Assembly (NCBI GenBank): GCA_032622095.1
Contig: CP136066.1
Span: forward strand, 167,534,664 to 167,598,663
Source of the DNA: Siphonodentalium dalli
Taxonomy: Eukaryota > Mollusca > Scaphopoda > Gadilida > Siphonodentaliidae
DNA: 64,000 nt
Direction: 5' to 3'
The notes beneath the pieces are model-generated. The model made no database searches. It had not been told where the DNA came from and saw only the letters and a list, made by a program, of their open reading frames with translations. A program made the translations under genes and the position numbers. Below, one piece after another: positions 44,076-58,189 of this stretch (its first letter is position 1; each line of letters opens with the position of its first letter).

Positions 44076-46502
44076 TAGGTTCACCACCATCATGACTGCT
44101 TTCAAAAGACAGGCAAATAACTTTATTCATGTTTTCCATTATAGAGTTATCCTTCTTTGTTTAAATGGAAATATGGATTTTTTTTGTCTGTCTGCGCAGA
44201 TCTCTCAGCCATGGGCTATATTATCTGATTGAAATTTGGTATGGGGTTTCATGATCATGACTGCTTTCAAACGAGGGGCAAAGTGATGTTCATGTTTTCC
44301 ATTATAGAGTTATTTTTATATTTTTTGTTGGTACTCATAGATATCTCAGCCAGATCATTGCAGTGGTCTTCAGTAGTTTGGGTCTATACCTGCCCATGTT
44401 TGAATTTGCAATCGTGGGGTAATGCCAGCACCGCCCATGCAACTTCTTGTTTGTGTTGCGAGTACATTTAAAAAATGTTATTGTGTAACTGGTACATGTA
44501 TCTGTGAAGATAGATGCAATCTTTTAACCATCCAATTTGAAGTTATACCCCATGTTTATTATTTCACCCCAATTTTCCCCCCTGAAAGACTATATCGAAA
44601 TGACGTTCAGCCCTCGAAATTAGGAAAAATGTCCCATGGCAAATTCAATGTTGTGGCATTATACATGTAGATTCCACATGTTGTCACAGTGTTTCCCCAT
44701 GGCATTGCTTATTGTCGTGGCCAAATTCGAGGACTGGATGTACCATTTTCCTTTTGTTCATGTCTGTTTGTGTGTCTGAATTTCTGTAAATCACAATACA
44801 GTCTCTACTGTAAATATTTGAAACTTCTGGATATTTGTTACTGAGATATTGAAGAAGAGCAACTTGTAATATTGTATATACTTGTAGATTATGGAAAAAT
44901 TAAATTGATTAAAGTGAGATTTTGACCGTTATTGCGTCTTATCAATCCTTGGATCCAAACTCCCAATGGGACCAAATTCAGTCTTGAGTGAACCAAGACC
45001 TTGAACCCTTTACCCAACAAAACGGCCAAAACCGGCCAAATAAAGCTTCAACAGCCTAAAATATCTTCGGTCTGTCTCAATAAAACCATACAAATATGGA
45101 TATCATTGGAACCGGCTCCTTGACCACATTGTGATAGTTACAGTTATGCCCTGTGCCAATGCATTCTCTTATATATGCGAGTCGACCATAGGTCACCTCG
45201 CATATATAAGAGAATGCATTCTTACATTCTTTAACAATTTTATAATTTTTAATGTGTTAAGCCAATGCATTCTCTTATATATGCGAGTCGACCATAGGTC
45301 GCCTCGCATATATAAGAGAATGCATTGGCTTAACACATTAAAAATTATAAAATTGTTAAAGAATGGGCCCTTCTGTTGGGTAAAGGGTTAACAGCTATTT
45401 ATCACATACATTAGCCCCCAAACCCGGCCTCATATTTTGAGTAAGACGTGCGTTTATTATCGGCACGCGCAGTGAAATAAGAGCTTAACTCAATGGTATC
45501 GATGTCAATGCTGGAACTTTATTATAATGTTATTATTATAATATAATTATAATATTTGATTTGTGTTGGGTTATTAGCTCAACTTTACTTTGTAAAGTTT
45601 GAGCTATTGCCATGGCTTTGTCGTCCGTGTGTATGTGTGTGCGTGTGTACGTGTGTATGTAAGGCGTCAACAATGCAGGCTACAGGTCGTACCTTTCGTC
45701 GGATCATTATGAAATTTGTCATAGCTGTTGACATCAACATTCGGAAAAAAAACATGGCCGCCAGTGGCCATATTGGATTTCAAAATTCAATCCATTAGCA
45801 CGGGCTACAGGCCGTACTGTTTGTCTGATCTTCATGAAATTTGTCATGGATGTTAATATTGACATGTAGATGGGAACGAGTAATTTTGGGGTCATTCGGC
45901 CCAAAAACATGGCCGCCAGCAGTATCTTGGATTTTACTCTTTGTATGACTAAATTCTTTAGCACGGGCTACAGGTCGTACTTTTAGTCTGATCATCATAA
46001 ATTTTGTCAAGAATGTTAATAATGACATGTAGATGGGAACGAGTCATTTTGGGGTCATTCGGCCAAAAAAACATGGCCGCCAGCAGCCATCCTGTATTTT
46101 CAAAATTCAATCCATTAGCACGGGCTATAGGTCGTACCTTTAGTCTGATCATCATAAAGTTTGTCATGGCTGTTGAAATTGGAATGTAGATGGGAACGAG
46201 TCATTTTGGGGTCATTCGGACAAAAAACATGGCCGCCAACAGCCATCTTGGATTTCAAAATTTAATCCATTAGCACGGGCCACAGGTCGTACTGTTCGTC
46301 TGATCACCATGAAATTTGTCATGGATGATAATATTGACATGTAGATGGGAACGAGTAATTTTGGGGTCATTCGGCCAATAAACATGGCCGCCAGCAGCCA
46401 TCTTCGATTTTACTCTTTGTATGACTAAATTCTTTAGCACGGGCTGCAGGTCGTACCTTTAGTCTGATCATCATAAAATTTGTCATGGATATTAACAATG
46501 AC
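42060..46502 (+). repeat. 4,443-bp tandem duplication, copy 1
   Basis: Homology begins at atgtagatgggaacgag. The copy spans the end of array 1, a 2.25-kb spacer and the start of array 2. All compared positions are offset by exactly 4,443 to the second copy until a one-base A-run difference at 46065. Confidence 0.9.
43324..45575. other. Spacer between arrays 1 and 2
   Basis: No exon. It holds the right end of the 40200 insertion, a family F fragment at about 43560-43670, a family B element at 45001-45391 with a third hairpin core, and a segment at 44625-44712 that recurs inverted at 62804-62880. Confidence 0.55.
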
Positions 46503-47766
46503 ATGTAGATGGGAACGAGTAATTTTGGGGTCATTCGGCCAATAAACATGGCCGCCAGTGGCCATCTTGGATTTCAAAATTTAATCCATTAGCACGGGCC
46601 ACAGGTCGTACTGTTCGTCTGATCATCATAAAATTTGTCATGGATGTTAACAATGACATGTAGATGGGAACGAGTAATTTTGGGGTCATTCGGCCAAAAA
46701 ACATGGTCGCCAGCAGCCATCTTGGATTTTACTCTTTGTATGACTAAATCCTTTAGCACGGGCTACAGGTTGTACCTTTAGTCTGATCATCATAAAATTT
46801 GTCGTGAATGTTAATAATGATATGTAGATGGGAACGAGTCATTTTGGGGTCATTCGGCAGAAAAACATGGCCGCCAGCAGCCGTCTTTGATTTTACTCTT
46901 TGTATGACTAAATCCTTTAGCACGGGCTACAGGTCGTACCTTTAGTCTGATCATCATAAAATTTGTCATGGCTGTTGAAATTGGAATGTAAATGGGAACG
47001 AGTAATTTTGGGGTCATTCGGCAGAAAAACATGGCCGCCAGCAGCCATCTTTGATTTTACTCTTTGTATGACTAAATCCTTTAGCACGGGCTACAGGTCG
47101 TACATTTAGTCTGATCATCATAAAATTTGTATCATGGCTGTTGAAATTGGAATGTAAATGGGAACGAGTCATTTTGGGGTCATTCGGACAAAAAACATGG
47201 CCGCCAGTGGCCATCTTGGATTTCAAAATTTAATCCATTAGCATGGGCCACAGGTCGTACTGTTCATCTGATCATCATGAAATTTGTCATGGTTGTTAAT
47301 ATTGGATTTTACTCTTTGTATGACTAAATTCTTTAGCATGGGCTACAGGTCGTACCTTTAGTCTGATCGTCATAAAATTTGTCATAGATGTTAATAATGA
47401 CATGTAGATGGGAACGAGTCATTTTGGTGTCATTCGGCCAAAAAACATGGCCGCCAGCAGCCATCTTGGATTTTACTCTTTGTATGACTAAATCCTTTAG
47501 CATAGGCTACAGGTCGTACCTTTAGTCTGATCGTCATAAAATTTGTCATGGATGTTAACGATGACATGTAGATGGGATACAATCATTTTGGGGTCATTCG
47601 GCCGAAAACATGGCCGCCAGCAGCCATCTTGGATTTTACTTTTCTCTTCATGTCTATAAACTAGTATTAGACATTCAACTTTCCACATTCCTAATCGCTC
47701 CATTGACTGCAATACATTAAATTATTCCCTTTCCAAGTTGAGCTACAGTGTCATTGACACTTTCAT
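45576..47766 (+). mobile_element. Helentron-like satellite element, array 2
   Basis: Same left hairpin and right hairpin as array 1. It spans the junction of the two 4.4-kb copies at 46502/46503. Confidence 0.75.
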
Positions 47767-50700
47767 TTAATTTATTTTGTTTTTTGTATTCATAAGCGGT
47801 TGTAAAAATGCCGTTTTCCAAAAAAAATTATTATATAAAATGCTACCATTCTCTCAGAATTATATTTGGATATTATTCATTGTTATTAGAGTGATGATTT
47901 GAACATAATTATTCCATATTTGAACCATTGTTTCATCATTTTAATTGAGATATTACATATCTCCTATTTTCGTTATATAGACGACTACTGCACTGGTCGA
48001 TTACAATTTTGTAAAGCCGACTTCGCCCTATCGCATTCACACTTCGCCTTATTTTTGTGACAGGGAGAAGTCACTTCACCGTGAAAATCAGGTCTAGGCT
48101 GGTCCCTGGTTGAACACCAATATTACTGTGTTGCTCGACTGTTCTGATGCGATCAGCATTATCACCACCACAGAGAGAGTATATTTCTGGTATTGTATGA
48201 TGCTGCATTGATGATGTAATTGTGAATGTCAGTCATTGACCAACTTCGAATGTTGATTAAACCGTAAAAAGTTTATTAATTGAAATATTGTTTTGTATAT
48301 AGTTAATGCAGTGCATGGCGCTCACGAAAAACTTGACTCTGTGTAAGGCAGCCATGTGAAAATTAATGCGGAGTACGGCGGTCGTAAACAATTATTACTA
48401 GTACCGCAGTAAGTTTTAATACCTGCGGATGCCTCATATCAACCACTTGACCATGGTTGAATGGCAGTATAACCGATGTCATTATTGTTCAAGGGGTTGA
48501 TTAATTGGAGCATAGCTTTAGGTTCACCACCATCATGACTGCTTTCAAAAGACAGGCAAATAACTTTATTCATGTTTTCCATTATAGAGTTATCCTTCTT
48601 TGTTTAAATGGAAATATGGATTTTTTTTGTCTGTCTGCGCAGATCTCTCAGCCATGGGCTATATTATCTGATTGAAATTTGGTATGGGGTTTCATGATCA
48701 TGACTGCTTTCAAACGAGGGGCAAAGTGATGTTCATGTTTTCCATTATAGAGTTATTTTTATATTTTTTGTTGGTACTCATAGATATCTCAGCCAGATCA
48801 TTGCAGTGGTCTTCAGTAGTTTGGGTCTATACCTGCCCATGTTTGAATTTGCAATCGTGGGGTAATGCCAGCACCGCCCATGCAACTTCTTGTTTGTGTT
48901 GCGAGTACATTTAAAAAATGTTATTGTGTAACTGGTACATGTATCTGTGAAGATAGATGCAATCTTTTAACCATCCAATTTGAAGTTATACCCCATGTTT
49001 ATTATTTCACCCCAATTTTCCCCCCTGAAAGACTATATCGAAATGACGTTCAGCCCTCGAAATTAGGAAAAATGTCCCATGGCAAATTCAATGTTGTGGC
49101 ATTATACATGTAGATTCCACATGTTGTCACAGTGTTTCCCCATGGCATTGCTTATTGTCGTGGCCAAATTCGAGGACTGGATGTACCATTTTCCTTTTGT
49201 TCATGTCTGTTTGTGTGTCTGAATTTCTGTAAATCACAATACAGTCTCTACTGTAAATATTTGAAACTTCTGGATATTTGTTACTGAGATATTGAAGAAG
49301 AGCAACTTGTAATATTGTATATACTTGTAGATTATGGAAAAATTAAATTGATTAAAGTGAGATTTTGACCGTTATTGCGTCTTATCAATCCTTGGATCCA
49401 AACTCCCAATGGGACCAAATTCAGTCTTGAGTGAACCAAGACCTTGAACCCTTTACCCAACAAAACGGCCAAAACCGGCCAAATAAAGCTTCAACAGCCT
49501 AAAATATCTTCGGTCTGTCTCAATAAAACCATACAAATATGGATATCATTGGAACCGGCTCCTTGACCACATTGTGATAGTTACAGTTATGCCCTGTGCC
49601 AATGCATTCTCTTATATATGCGAGTCGACCATAGGTCACCTCGCATATATAAGAGAATGCATTCTTACATTCTTTAACAATTTTATAATTTTTAATGTGT
49701 TAAGCCAATGCATTCTCTTATATATGCGAGTCGACCATAGGTCGCCTCGCATATATAAGAGAATGCATTGGCTTAACACATTAAAAATTATAAAATTGTT
49801 AAAGAATGGGCCCTTCTGTTGGGTAAAGGGTTAACAGCTATTTATCACATACATTAGCCCCCAAACCCGGCCTCATATTTTGAGTAAGACGTGCGTTTAT
49901 TATCGGCACGCGCAGTGAAATAAGAGCTTAACTCAATGGTATCGATGTCAATGCTGGAACTTTATTATAATGTTATTATTATAATATAATTATAATATTT
50001 GATTTGTGTTGGGTTATTAGCTCAACTTTACTTTGTAAAGTTTGAGCTATTGCCATGGCTTTGTCGTCCGTGTGTATGTGTGTGCGTGTGTACGTGTGTA
50101 TGTAAGGCGTCAACAATGCAGGCTACAGGTCGTACCTTTCGTCGGATCATTATGAAATTTGTCATAGCTGTTGACATCAACATTCGGAAAAAAAACATGG
50201 CCGCCAGTGGCCATATTGGATTTCAAAATTCAATCCATTAGCACGGGCTACAGGCCGTACTGTTTGTCTGATCTTCATGAAATTTGTCATGGATGTTAAT
50301 ATTGACATGTAGATGGGAACGAGTAATTTTGGGGTCATTCGGCCCAAAAACATGGCCGCCAGCAGTATCTTGGATTTTACTCTTTGTATGACTAAATTCT
50401 TTAGCACGGGCTACAGGTCGTACTTTTAGTCTGATCATCATAAATTTTGTCAAGAATGTTAATAATGACATGTAGATGGGAACGAGTCATTTTGGGGTCA
50501 TTCGGCCAAAAAACATGGCCGCCAGCAGCCATCCTGTATTTTCAAAATTCAATCCATTAGCACGGGCTATAGGTCGTACCTTTAGTCTGATCATCATAAA
50601 GTTTGTCATGGCTGTTGAAATTGGAATGTAGATGGGAACGAGTCATTTTGGGGTCATTCGGACAAAAAACATGGCCGCCAACAGCCATCTTGGATTTCAA

Positions 50701-50944
50701 AATTTAATCCATTAGCACGGGCCACAGGTCGTACTGTTCGTCTGATCACCATGAAATTTGTCATGGATGATAATATTGACATGTAGATGGGAACGAGTAA
50801 TTTTGGGGTCATTCGGCCAATAAACATGGCCGCCAGCAGCCATCTTCGATTTTACTCTTTGTATGACTAAATTCTTTAGCACGGGCTGCAGGTCGTACCT
50901 TTAGTCTGATCATCATAAAATTTGTCATGGATATTAACAATGAC
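46503..50944 (+). repeat. 4,443-bp tandem duplication, copy 2
   Basis: Appears base-identical to copy 1 by eye except for one A fewer at about 50510. Divergence resumes after about 50978 (ggctaaaaaacatggtc). Confidence 0.9.
47767..50018. other. Spacer between arrays 2 and 3
   Basis: Second copy of the 43324-45575 spacer, with its family B element at 49444-49834. Confidence 0.6.
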
Positions 50945-53066
50945 ATGTAGATGGGAACGAGTAATTTTGGGGTCATTCGGCTAAAAAACATGGTCGCCAG
51001 CAGCCATCTTGGATTTTACTCTTTGTATGACTAAATCCTTTAGCACGGGCTACAGGTCCTACTTTTAGTCTGATCATCATAAAATTTGTCATGGTTGAAA
51101 TTGGAATGTAGATGGGAACGAGTCATTTTGGGGTCATTCGGACAAAAAACATGGCCACCAGCGGCCATATTGGGTTTAAAAATTTAATCCATTAGCACGG
51201 GCCACAGGTCGTACTGTTCTTCTGATCATCATGAAATTTGTCATGGATGATAATATTGACATGTAGATGGGAACGAGTAATTTTGGGGTCATTCGGCCCA
51301 AAAACATGGCCGCCAGCAGCCATCTTGGATTTTACTCTTTGTATGACTAAATTCTTTAGCACGGGCTGCAGGTCGTACCTTTAGTCTGATCATCATAAAA
51401 TGTGTCATGGATGTTAACAATGACATGTAGATGGGAACGAGTAATTTTGGGGTCATTCGGCCAAAAAACCTGGACGCCAGCAGCCATCTTGGATTTTACT
51501 CTTTGTATGACTAAATCTTTTAGCACGGGCTACAGGTTGTACCTTTAGTCTGATCATCATGAAATTTGTCATGAATGTTAATAATGACATGTAGATGGGA
51601 ACGAGTCATTTTGAGGTCATTCGGCCGAAAAACATGGCCGCCAGCAGCCATCTTGGATTTTACTCTTTGTATGACTAAATCCTTTAGCACGGGCTACAGG
51701 TCGTACCTTTAGTCTGATCATCATAAAATTTGTCATGGTTGTTGAAATTGGAATGTAGATGGGAACGAGTCATTTTGGGGTCATTCGGACAAAAAACATA
51801 TTGGATTTAAAAATTTAATCCATTAGCACGGGCCACAGGTCGTACTGTTCTTCTGATCATCATGAAATTTGTCGTGGATGATAATATTGACATGTAGATG
51901 GGAATGAGTAATTTTGGGGTCATTCGGCAAAAAAACATGGCCGCCAGCAGCCATCTTGGATTTTACTCTTTGTATGACTAAATTCTTTAGCACGGGCTGC
52001 AGGTCGTACCTTTAGTCTGATCATCATAAAATGTGTCATGGATGTTAGCAATGACATGTAGATGGGAACGAGTAATTTTGGGGTCATTCGGCCAAAAAAC
52101 CTGGTCACCAGCAGCCATCTTGGATTTTACTCTTTGTATGACTAAATCCTTTAGCACGGGCTACAGGTTGTACCTTTAGTCTGATCATCATGAAATTTGT
52201 CATGAATGTTAATAATGAAATGTAGATGGGAACGAGTCATTTTGAGGTCATTCGGCCGAAAAACATGGCCGCCAGCAGCCATCTTGGATTTTACTCTTTG
52301 TATGACTAAATCCTTTAGCATGGGCTACAGGTCGTACCTTTAGTCTGATCATCATAAAATTTGTCATGGTTGTTGAAATTGGAATGTAGATGGGAACAAG
52401 TCATTTTGGGGTCATTCGGACAAAAAACATGGCCGCCAGTGGCCATCTTGGATTTAAAAATTTAATCCATTAGCACGGGCCACAGGTCGTACTGTTCGTC
52501 TGATGATCATGAAATTTGTTATGGATGATAATATTGACATGTAGATGGGAACGAGTAATTTTGGGGTCATTCGGCCCAAAAAATGGCCGCCAGCAGCCAT
52601 CTTGGATTTTACTCTTTGTATGACTAAATTCTTTAGCGCGGGCTACATGTCATACCTTTAGTCTGATCATCATAAAATTTGTCATGAATGTTAATAATGA
52701 CATGTAGATGGGAACGAGTCATTTTGGGATCATTCGGCCAAAAAACATGGCCGCCAGCAGCCATCTTGGATTTTACTCTTTGTATGACTAAATTCTTTAG
52801 CATGGGCTACAGGTCGTACCTTTAGTCTGATCGTCATAAAATTTGTCATGGATGTTAACGATGACATGTAGATGGGAACGACTCATTTTGGGGTCATTCG
52901 GCCGAAATCATGGCCGCCAGCAGCCATCTTGGATTTTACTTTTCTTTTCATGTCTATAAACATGTATTAGATATTCAACTTTCCACATTCCTAATGGCTC
53001 CATTGACTGTAATACATTAAATTATTCCCTTTCCAAGTTGAGCTACAGTGTCATTGACACTTTCAT
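50019..53066 (+). mobile_element. Helentron-like satellite element, array 3
   Basis: About eighteen units. Inside it, a block of about 730 bp (from about 51080 and again from about 51720) is repeated as a higher-order unit. The right end is more diverged (cttttcatgtctataaacat). Confidence 0.75.
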
Positions 53067-54216
53067 TATTTAGTATTGAGAGATAAACATGGTTTTGTAA
53101 CTTTTCATTTGAGTACTACGGGTACTAGTACTTCCACTCAAATTATGCTAATGCTGTCAAAGGCCAATTGGCCAATGGCCATTTTTTTGGGTGAAAATGG
53201 CCAAACAATATTTAATTTGGTAATTTTGTTTTTTTTTTACCTCAAAATCGAAAATCTAATTCAAAAACCCAAATTGATTTTGTAACAAGAGCGACATGAG
53301 AATCAAATTTATAGTATGATCATCTGCCAATTGATTAGGTGATGCAGCTTAATGGGTAACAAATGCATTCATGGCAGTGCATAATCAAACAGTGGGCCAC
53401 CAAATGCAATAAAACAGCAATGAGGGTTAACACTAATGAATTCTTTGTATGTTATAGGGCTGAATGGTAGATGGTGGGTAGTGGTATATTGTCAAGTAAC
53501 AATGGTGGGGTTAAAAAAAAGTCTAGACATGTTATTTGAAGGTATCAAAATAATTATATAGAATATTAGATGTTAAATAAAGCAAAATTATTCATTTATA
53601 TATTAATAATTGTGAGACCAGAACTTGAGGATTTAATCTGGACACAGTTTTTTTCATTTGGCCAAAAAAAAAATCAGAATTGGCCAAAAAATTGGCCGAA
53701 AGATTTTTCGGCCCAGCGTGAACACTGTTCAAGCATGCAACAACTCAACGCTTCAATGTTATCTCACTTCATCAGTCTTATGACACTGATAAGTAAAACT
53801 TTTCGGTGATTGGCCTTGGAAGGGAGGACCTTACTTTTAGACTGTCTTTGGACAACATGCTAGCAATATCTTGTTGGGGCAAATGTCAGAAAATTTCATG
53901 ATGACATTATTGACTTAGTCTGTTTCAAGGACCAGCCTAGATGGCGACTTGTGATACATCTCCCTAAATTTCACCACTTCTCCCTTTTATTGCTCCCTTT
54001 TATGGTCCTTGTCCTTGGCAGAAGTTAATTTTCTCTTTAATATACTCTATATTCTCAGTATGCATATTTCCGAACAGCATTTGGACGTCTATTTACAGAT
54101 TATAATGGTGTGCATTCTGATTATAATGGTAATACAAATGCACTCTTGTATTTCATAATACTTATTGGATCACAAAAAGATGAAGGTGAAGAGTAAATTG
54201 AACTTCAGCCTTTATT
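53067..54216. other. Spacer between arrays 3 and 4
   Basis: Non-coding. A family F segment (aaggaccagcctagatggcg to tgaacttcagcc) fills 53930-54210. Confidence 0.5.
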
Positions 54217-57200
54217 AGCTCAACTTTACTTTGTAAAGTTTGAGCTATTGCCATGGCTTTGTTGTCCGTCGTCCGTGTGTACGTGTGTACGTGTGTGCGT
54301 GTGCGCGTGTGTGCGTGTGTACGTAAGGCGTCAACAATAGAGGCTACAGGTCGTACCTTTGATCGGATCATTATGAAATTTGTCATAGCTGTTGACATCA
54401 ACATTTGTACCAGAATGATTCATTTTGGGGTCATTCGGAAAAAAAACATGGCCACCAGCGGCCATCTTAGATTTCAAAATTCAATTCATTAGCACGGGCT
54501 ACAGGCCGTACTGTTCGTCTTATCGTCATGAAATTTGTCATGGATGTTAATATTGACATGTAGATGGGAACGAGTAATTTTGGGGTCATTCGGCCAAAAA
54601 ACATGGCCGCCAGCAGCCATCTTCGATTTTACTCTTTGCATGACTAAATCCTTTAGCACGGGCTACAGGTCGTACCTTTAGTCAGATCGTCATAAAATTT
54701 GTCATGGATGTTAACAATGACATGTAGATGGGAACGAGTCATTTTTGGGTTATTCGGGCAAAAAACATGGCCGCCAGCAGCCATCTTGGATTTTACTCTT
54801 TGTATGACTAAATCCTTTAGCACGGGCTACAGGTCGTACCTTTAGTCTGATAATCATGAAATTTATCATGGCTGTTGAAATTGGAATGTAGATGGGAACG
54901 AGTCATTTTGGGGTCATTCGGACAAAAAAAAATGGCCGCCAGTGGCCATCTTTGTTTTCAAAATTCAATCCATTAGCACGGGCCACAGGTCGCACTGTTC
55001 GTCTGATCATCATGAAATTTGTCATGGATGTTAACAATGACATGTAGATTGGAAAGAGTCATTTTGGAGTCAATCGGCCAAAAAACATGGCCGCCAGCAG
55101 CCGTCTTGGATTTTACTCTTTGCATGACTAAATCCTTTAGCACGGGCTACAGGTCCTACTTTTAGTCTGATCATCATAAAATTTGTCAAGAATGTTAATA
55201 ATCACATGTAGATGGGAACGAGTCATTTTGGGGTCATTCGGCCAAAAAACATGGCCGTCAGCAGACATCTTGGATTTTACTCTTTGTATGACTAAATCCT
55301 TTAGCACGGGCTACAGGTCGTACCTTTAGTCTGATCATTATAAAATTTGTCATGGCTGTTGATATTGGAATGTAGATGGGAACGAGTCATTTTGGGGTCA
55401 TTCGGACAAAAAACATGGCCGCCAGCGGCCATCTTGGATTTCAAAATTTAATCCATTAGCACGGGCTACAGGTCGTACTGATTGTCTGATCATCATGAAA
55501 TTTGTCATGGATGATAATATTTACATGTAGATGGGAACGAGTAATTTTGGGGTCATTCGGCCAAAAAACATGGCCACCAGCAGCCATCTTAGATTTTACT
55601 CTTTGTATGACTAAATTCTTTATCACGGGCTGCAGGTCGTACCTTTAGTCTGATCATCATAAAATTTGTCATGGATGTTAACAATGACATCTAGATGGGA
55701 ACGAGTAATTTTGGGGTCAATCGGCCAAAAAACATGGTCGCCAGCAGCCATCTTGGATTTTACTCTTTGTATGACTAAATCCTTTAGCACGGGCTACAGG
55801 TTGTATCTTTAGTCTGATCATCATAAAATTTTTCATGAATGTTAATAATGACATGTAGATGGGAACGAGTCATTTTGGGGTCATTCGGCCAAAAAAGATG
55901 GCCGCCAGCAGCCATCTTGGATTTTACTCTTTGTATGACTAAATCCTTTAGCACGGGCTACAGGTCGTACCTTTAGTCTGATCATCATAAAAATTTTCAT
56001 GGCTGTTGAAATTGGAATGTAAATGGGAACAAGTCATTTTGGGGTCATTCGGACAAAAAACATGGCCGCCAGCGGCCATCTTGGATTTCAAAATTTAATC
56101 CATTAGCACGGGCTACAGGTCGTACTGATTGTCTGATCATCATGAAATTTGTCATGGATGATAATATTTACATGTAGATGGGAACGAGTAATTTTGGGGT
56201 CATTCGGCCAAAAAACATGGCCACCAGCAGCCATCTTAGATTTTACTCTTTGTATGACTAAATTCTTTATCACGGGCTGCAGGTCGTACCTTTAGTCTGA
56301 TCATCATAAATTTGTCATGGATGTTAACAATGACATGTAGATGGGAACGAGTAATTTTGGGGTCAATCGGCCAAAAAACATGGTCGCCAGCAGCCATCTT
56401 GGATTTTACTCTTTGTATGACTAAATCTTTTAGCACGGGCTACAGGTTGTATCTTTAGTCTGATCATCATAAAATTTTTCATGAATGTTAATAATGACAT
56501 GTAGATGGGAACGAGTCATTTTGGGGTCATTCGGCCAAAAAAGATGGCCGCCAGCAGCCATCTTGGATTTTACTCTTTGTATGACTAAATCCTTTAGCAC
56601 GGGCTACAGGTCGTACCTTTAGTCTGATCATCATAAAAATTTTCATGGCTGTTGAAATTGGAATGTAAATGGGAACAAGTCATTTTGGGGTCATTCGGAC
56701 AAAAAACATGGCCGCCAGCGGCCATCTTGGATTTCAAAATTTAATCCATTAGCACGGGCTACAGGTCGTACTGATTGTCTGATCATCATGAAATTTGTCA
56801 TGGATGATAATATTTACATGTAGATGGGAACGAGTAATTTTGGGGTCATTCGGCCAAAAAACATGGCCACCAGCAGCCATCTTAGATTTTACTCTTTGTA
56901 TGACTAAATTCTTTAGCACGGGCTACAGGTCGTACCTTTAGTCTGATCATCATAAAATTTGTCATGGATGTTAACAATGACATGTAGATTGGAACTAGTC
57001 ATTTTGGGGTCATTCGGCCAAAAAACATGGCCACCAGCAGCCATCTTAGATTTTACTCTTGTATGACTAAATTCTTTAGCACGGGCTACAGGTCGTACCT
57101 TTAGTCTGATCATCATAAAATTTGTCATGGATGTTAACAATGACATGTAGATGGGAACGACTCATTTTGGGGTCATTCGGCCGAAAACATGGCCGCCAGC

Positions 57201-57345
57201 AGCCATCTTGGATTTAACTTTTCTCTTCATGTCTATAAACTAGTATTAGACATTCAACTTTCCACATTCCTAATCGCTCCATTGACTGTAATATATTAAA
57301 TTATTCCCTTTCCAAGTTGAGCTACAGTGTCATTGACACTTTCAT
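54217..57345 (+). mobile_element. Helentron-like satellite element, array 4
   Basis: About nineteen ~161-bp units, with a higher-order repeat of about 655 bp (55440-56095 repeated at 56096-56750). The left GT tract is longer than in the other copies. Confidence 0.75.
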
Positions 57346-58189
57346 ATAACAGTAAGAAGTGACTTCTCCCAATTTTAATTCCCTGGTCTGTGCACGAAGT
57401 CATTTTGTGAAGATGAGGAGGGAGGGAGAGGTTTGAGAGCGACACCCACCCCTTCAAATCAATATCTATGTCCACATATAATATGCAGTTGATTTACTCG
57501 AGGCTATTGTAAGGAAGGGGGAGGAGAGAGCTACACCCTCCTCTACAAACCAACCTCTATTTCCGCATATAATATAATATGCAGTCGATTCACTGAAAGC
57601 TATGCTAAGCTGTCCAAAGTCATCACTTGTTGGATATACATGTACTGGTAGGGCCAAAAAAAAAACTTCTGTTTCTGATAACATTGGGATAATTTTCCAG
57701 ACAGGCAGGCAGGGATTTTTTTTGTTTACATTTTTTTCCCCCTAATATAAAACATTTCAGCCGTAAGTGATATAACAGTGTAGTCATTGTCCCATGGAAT
57801 ATGGTAGATCCATGTATTGAAAATGAGCCAAGCATTGAATAAAAACATGCTGTCCCTTTAATTGATTCACTCTGCAGTAAGATCTCTACCAACGTTGAGC
57901 TTAATAACCAACTTATTTTTGCTTTTGGGATTGTGAAAAAATGATAAATATTCACATTGACACTCTAACAGGTACACTGTAGCTATATATAGACTAGCCT
58001 TCTGGAGAACATTGAAAAACAAATTTGAGGCAGTCAAGAAAATCTCAGCCAGGCAGGGTATCTGAAAAGAAGAGGTATTTTCTTTTTGGCCTAAGCTGTC
58101 CAACGTCATCACATGTTGGATATACCGGTAGTACATGTAATTGGACTTTTGTGGTTAGACTGAAATTGGGCCTTTTGTTTTCTCTTCAG
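57346..58189. other. Presumed intron before E12 with local duplications
   Basis: 57430-57600 contains two ~90-bp diverged copies (cacatataatatgcagttga / cgcatataatataatatgca). The segment ctaagctgtccaaagtcatc (57606) recurs as ctaagctgtccaacgtcatc (58092), 97 nt before E12. Confidence 0.55.

Noticed and set aside
40786..57345. Many 60-80-codon minus-strand frames (MTPKLLVPIY-type)
   Set aside because: They recur with every 161-bp satellite unit and differ by random substitutions; they are satellite shadows.
40786..57345. CRISPR-like regular repeats
   Set aside because: Units are contiguous 161-bp satellites without unique spacers, in a genome with introns.
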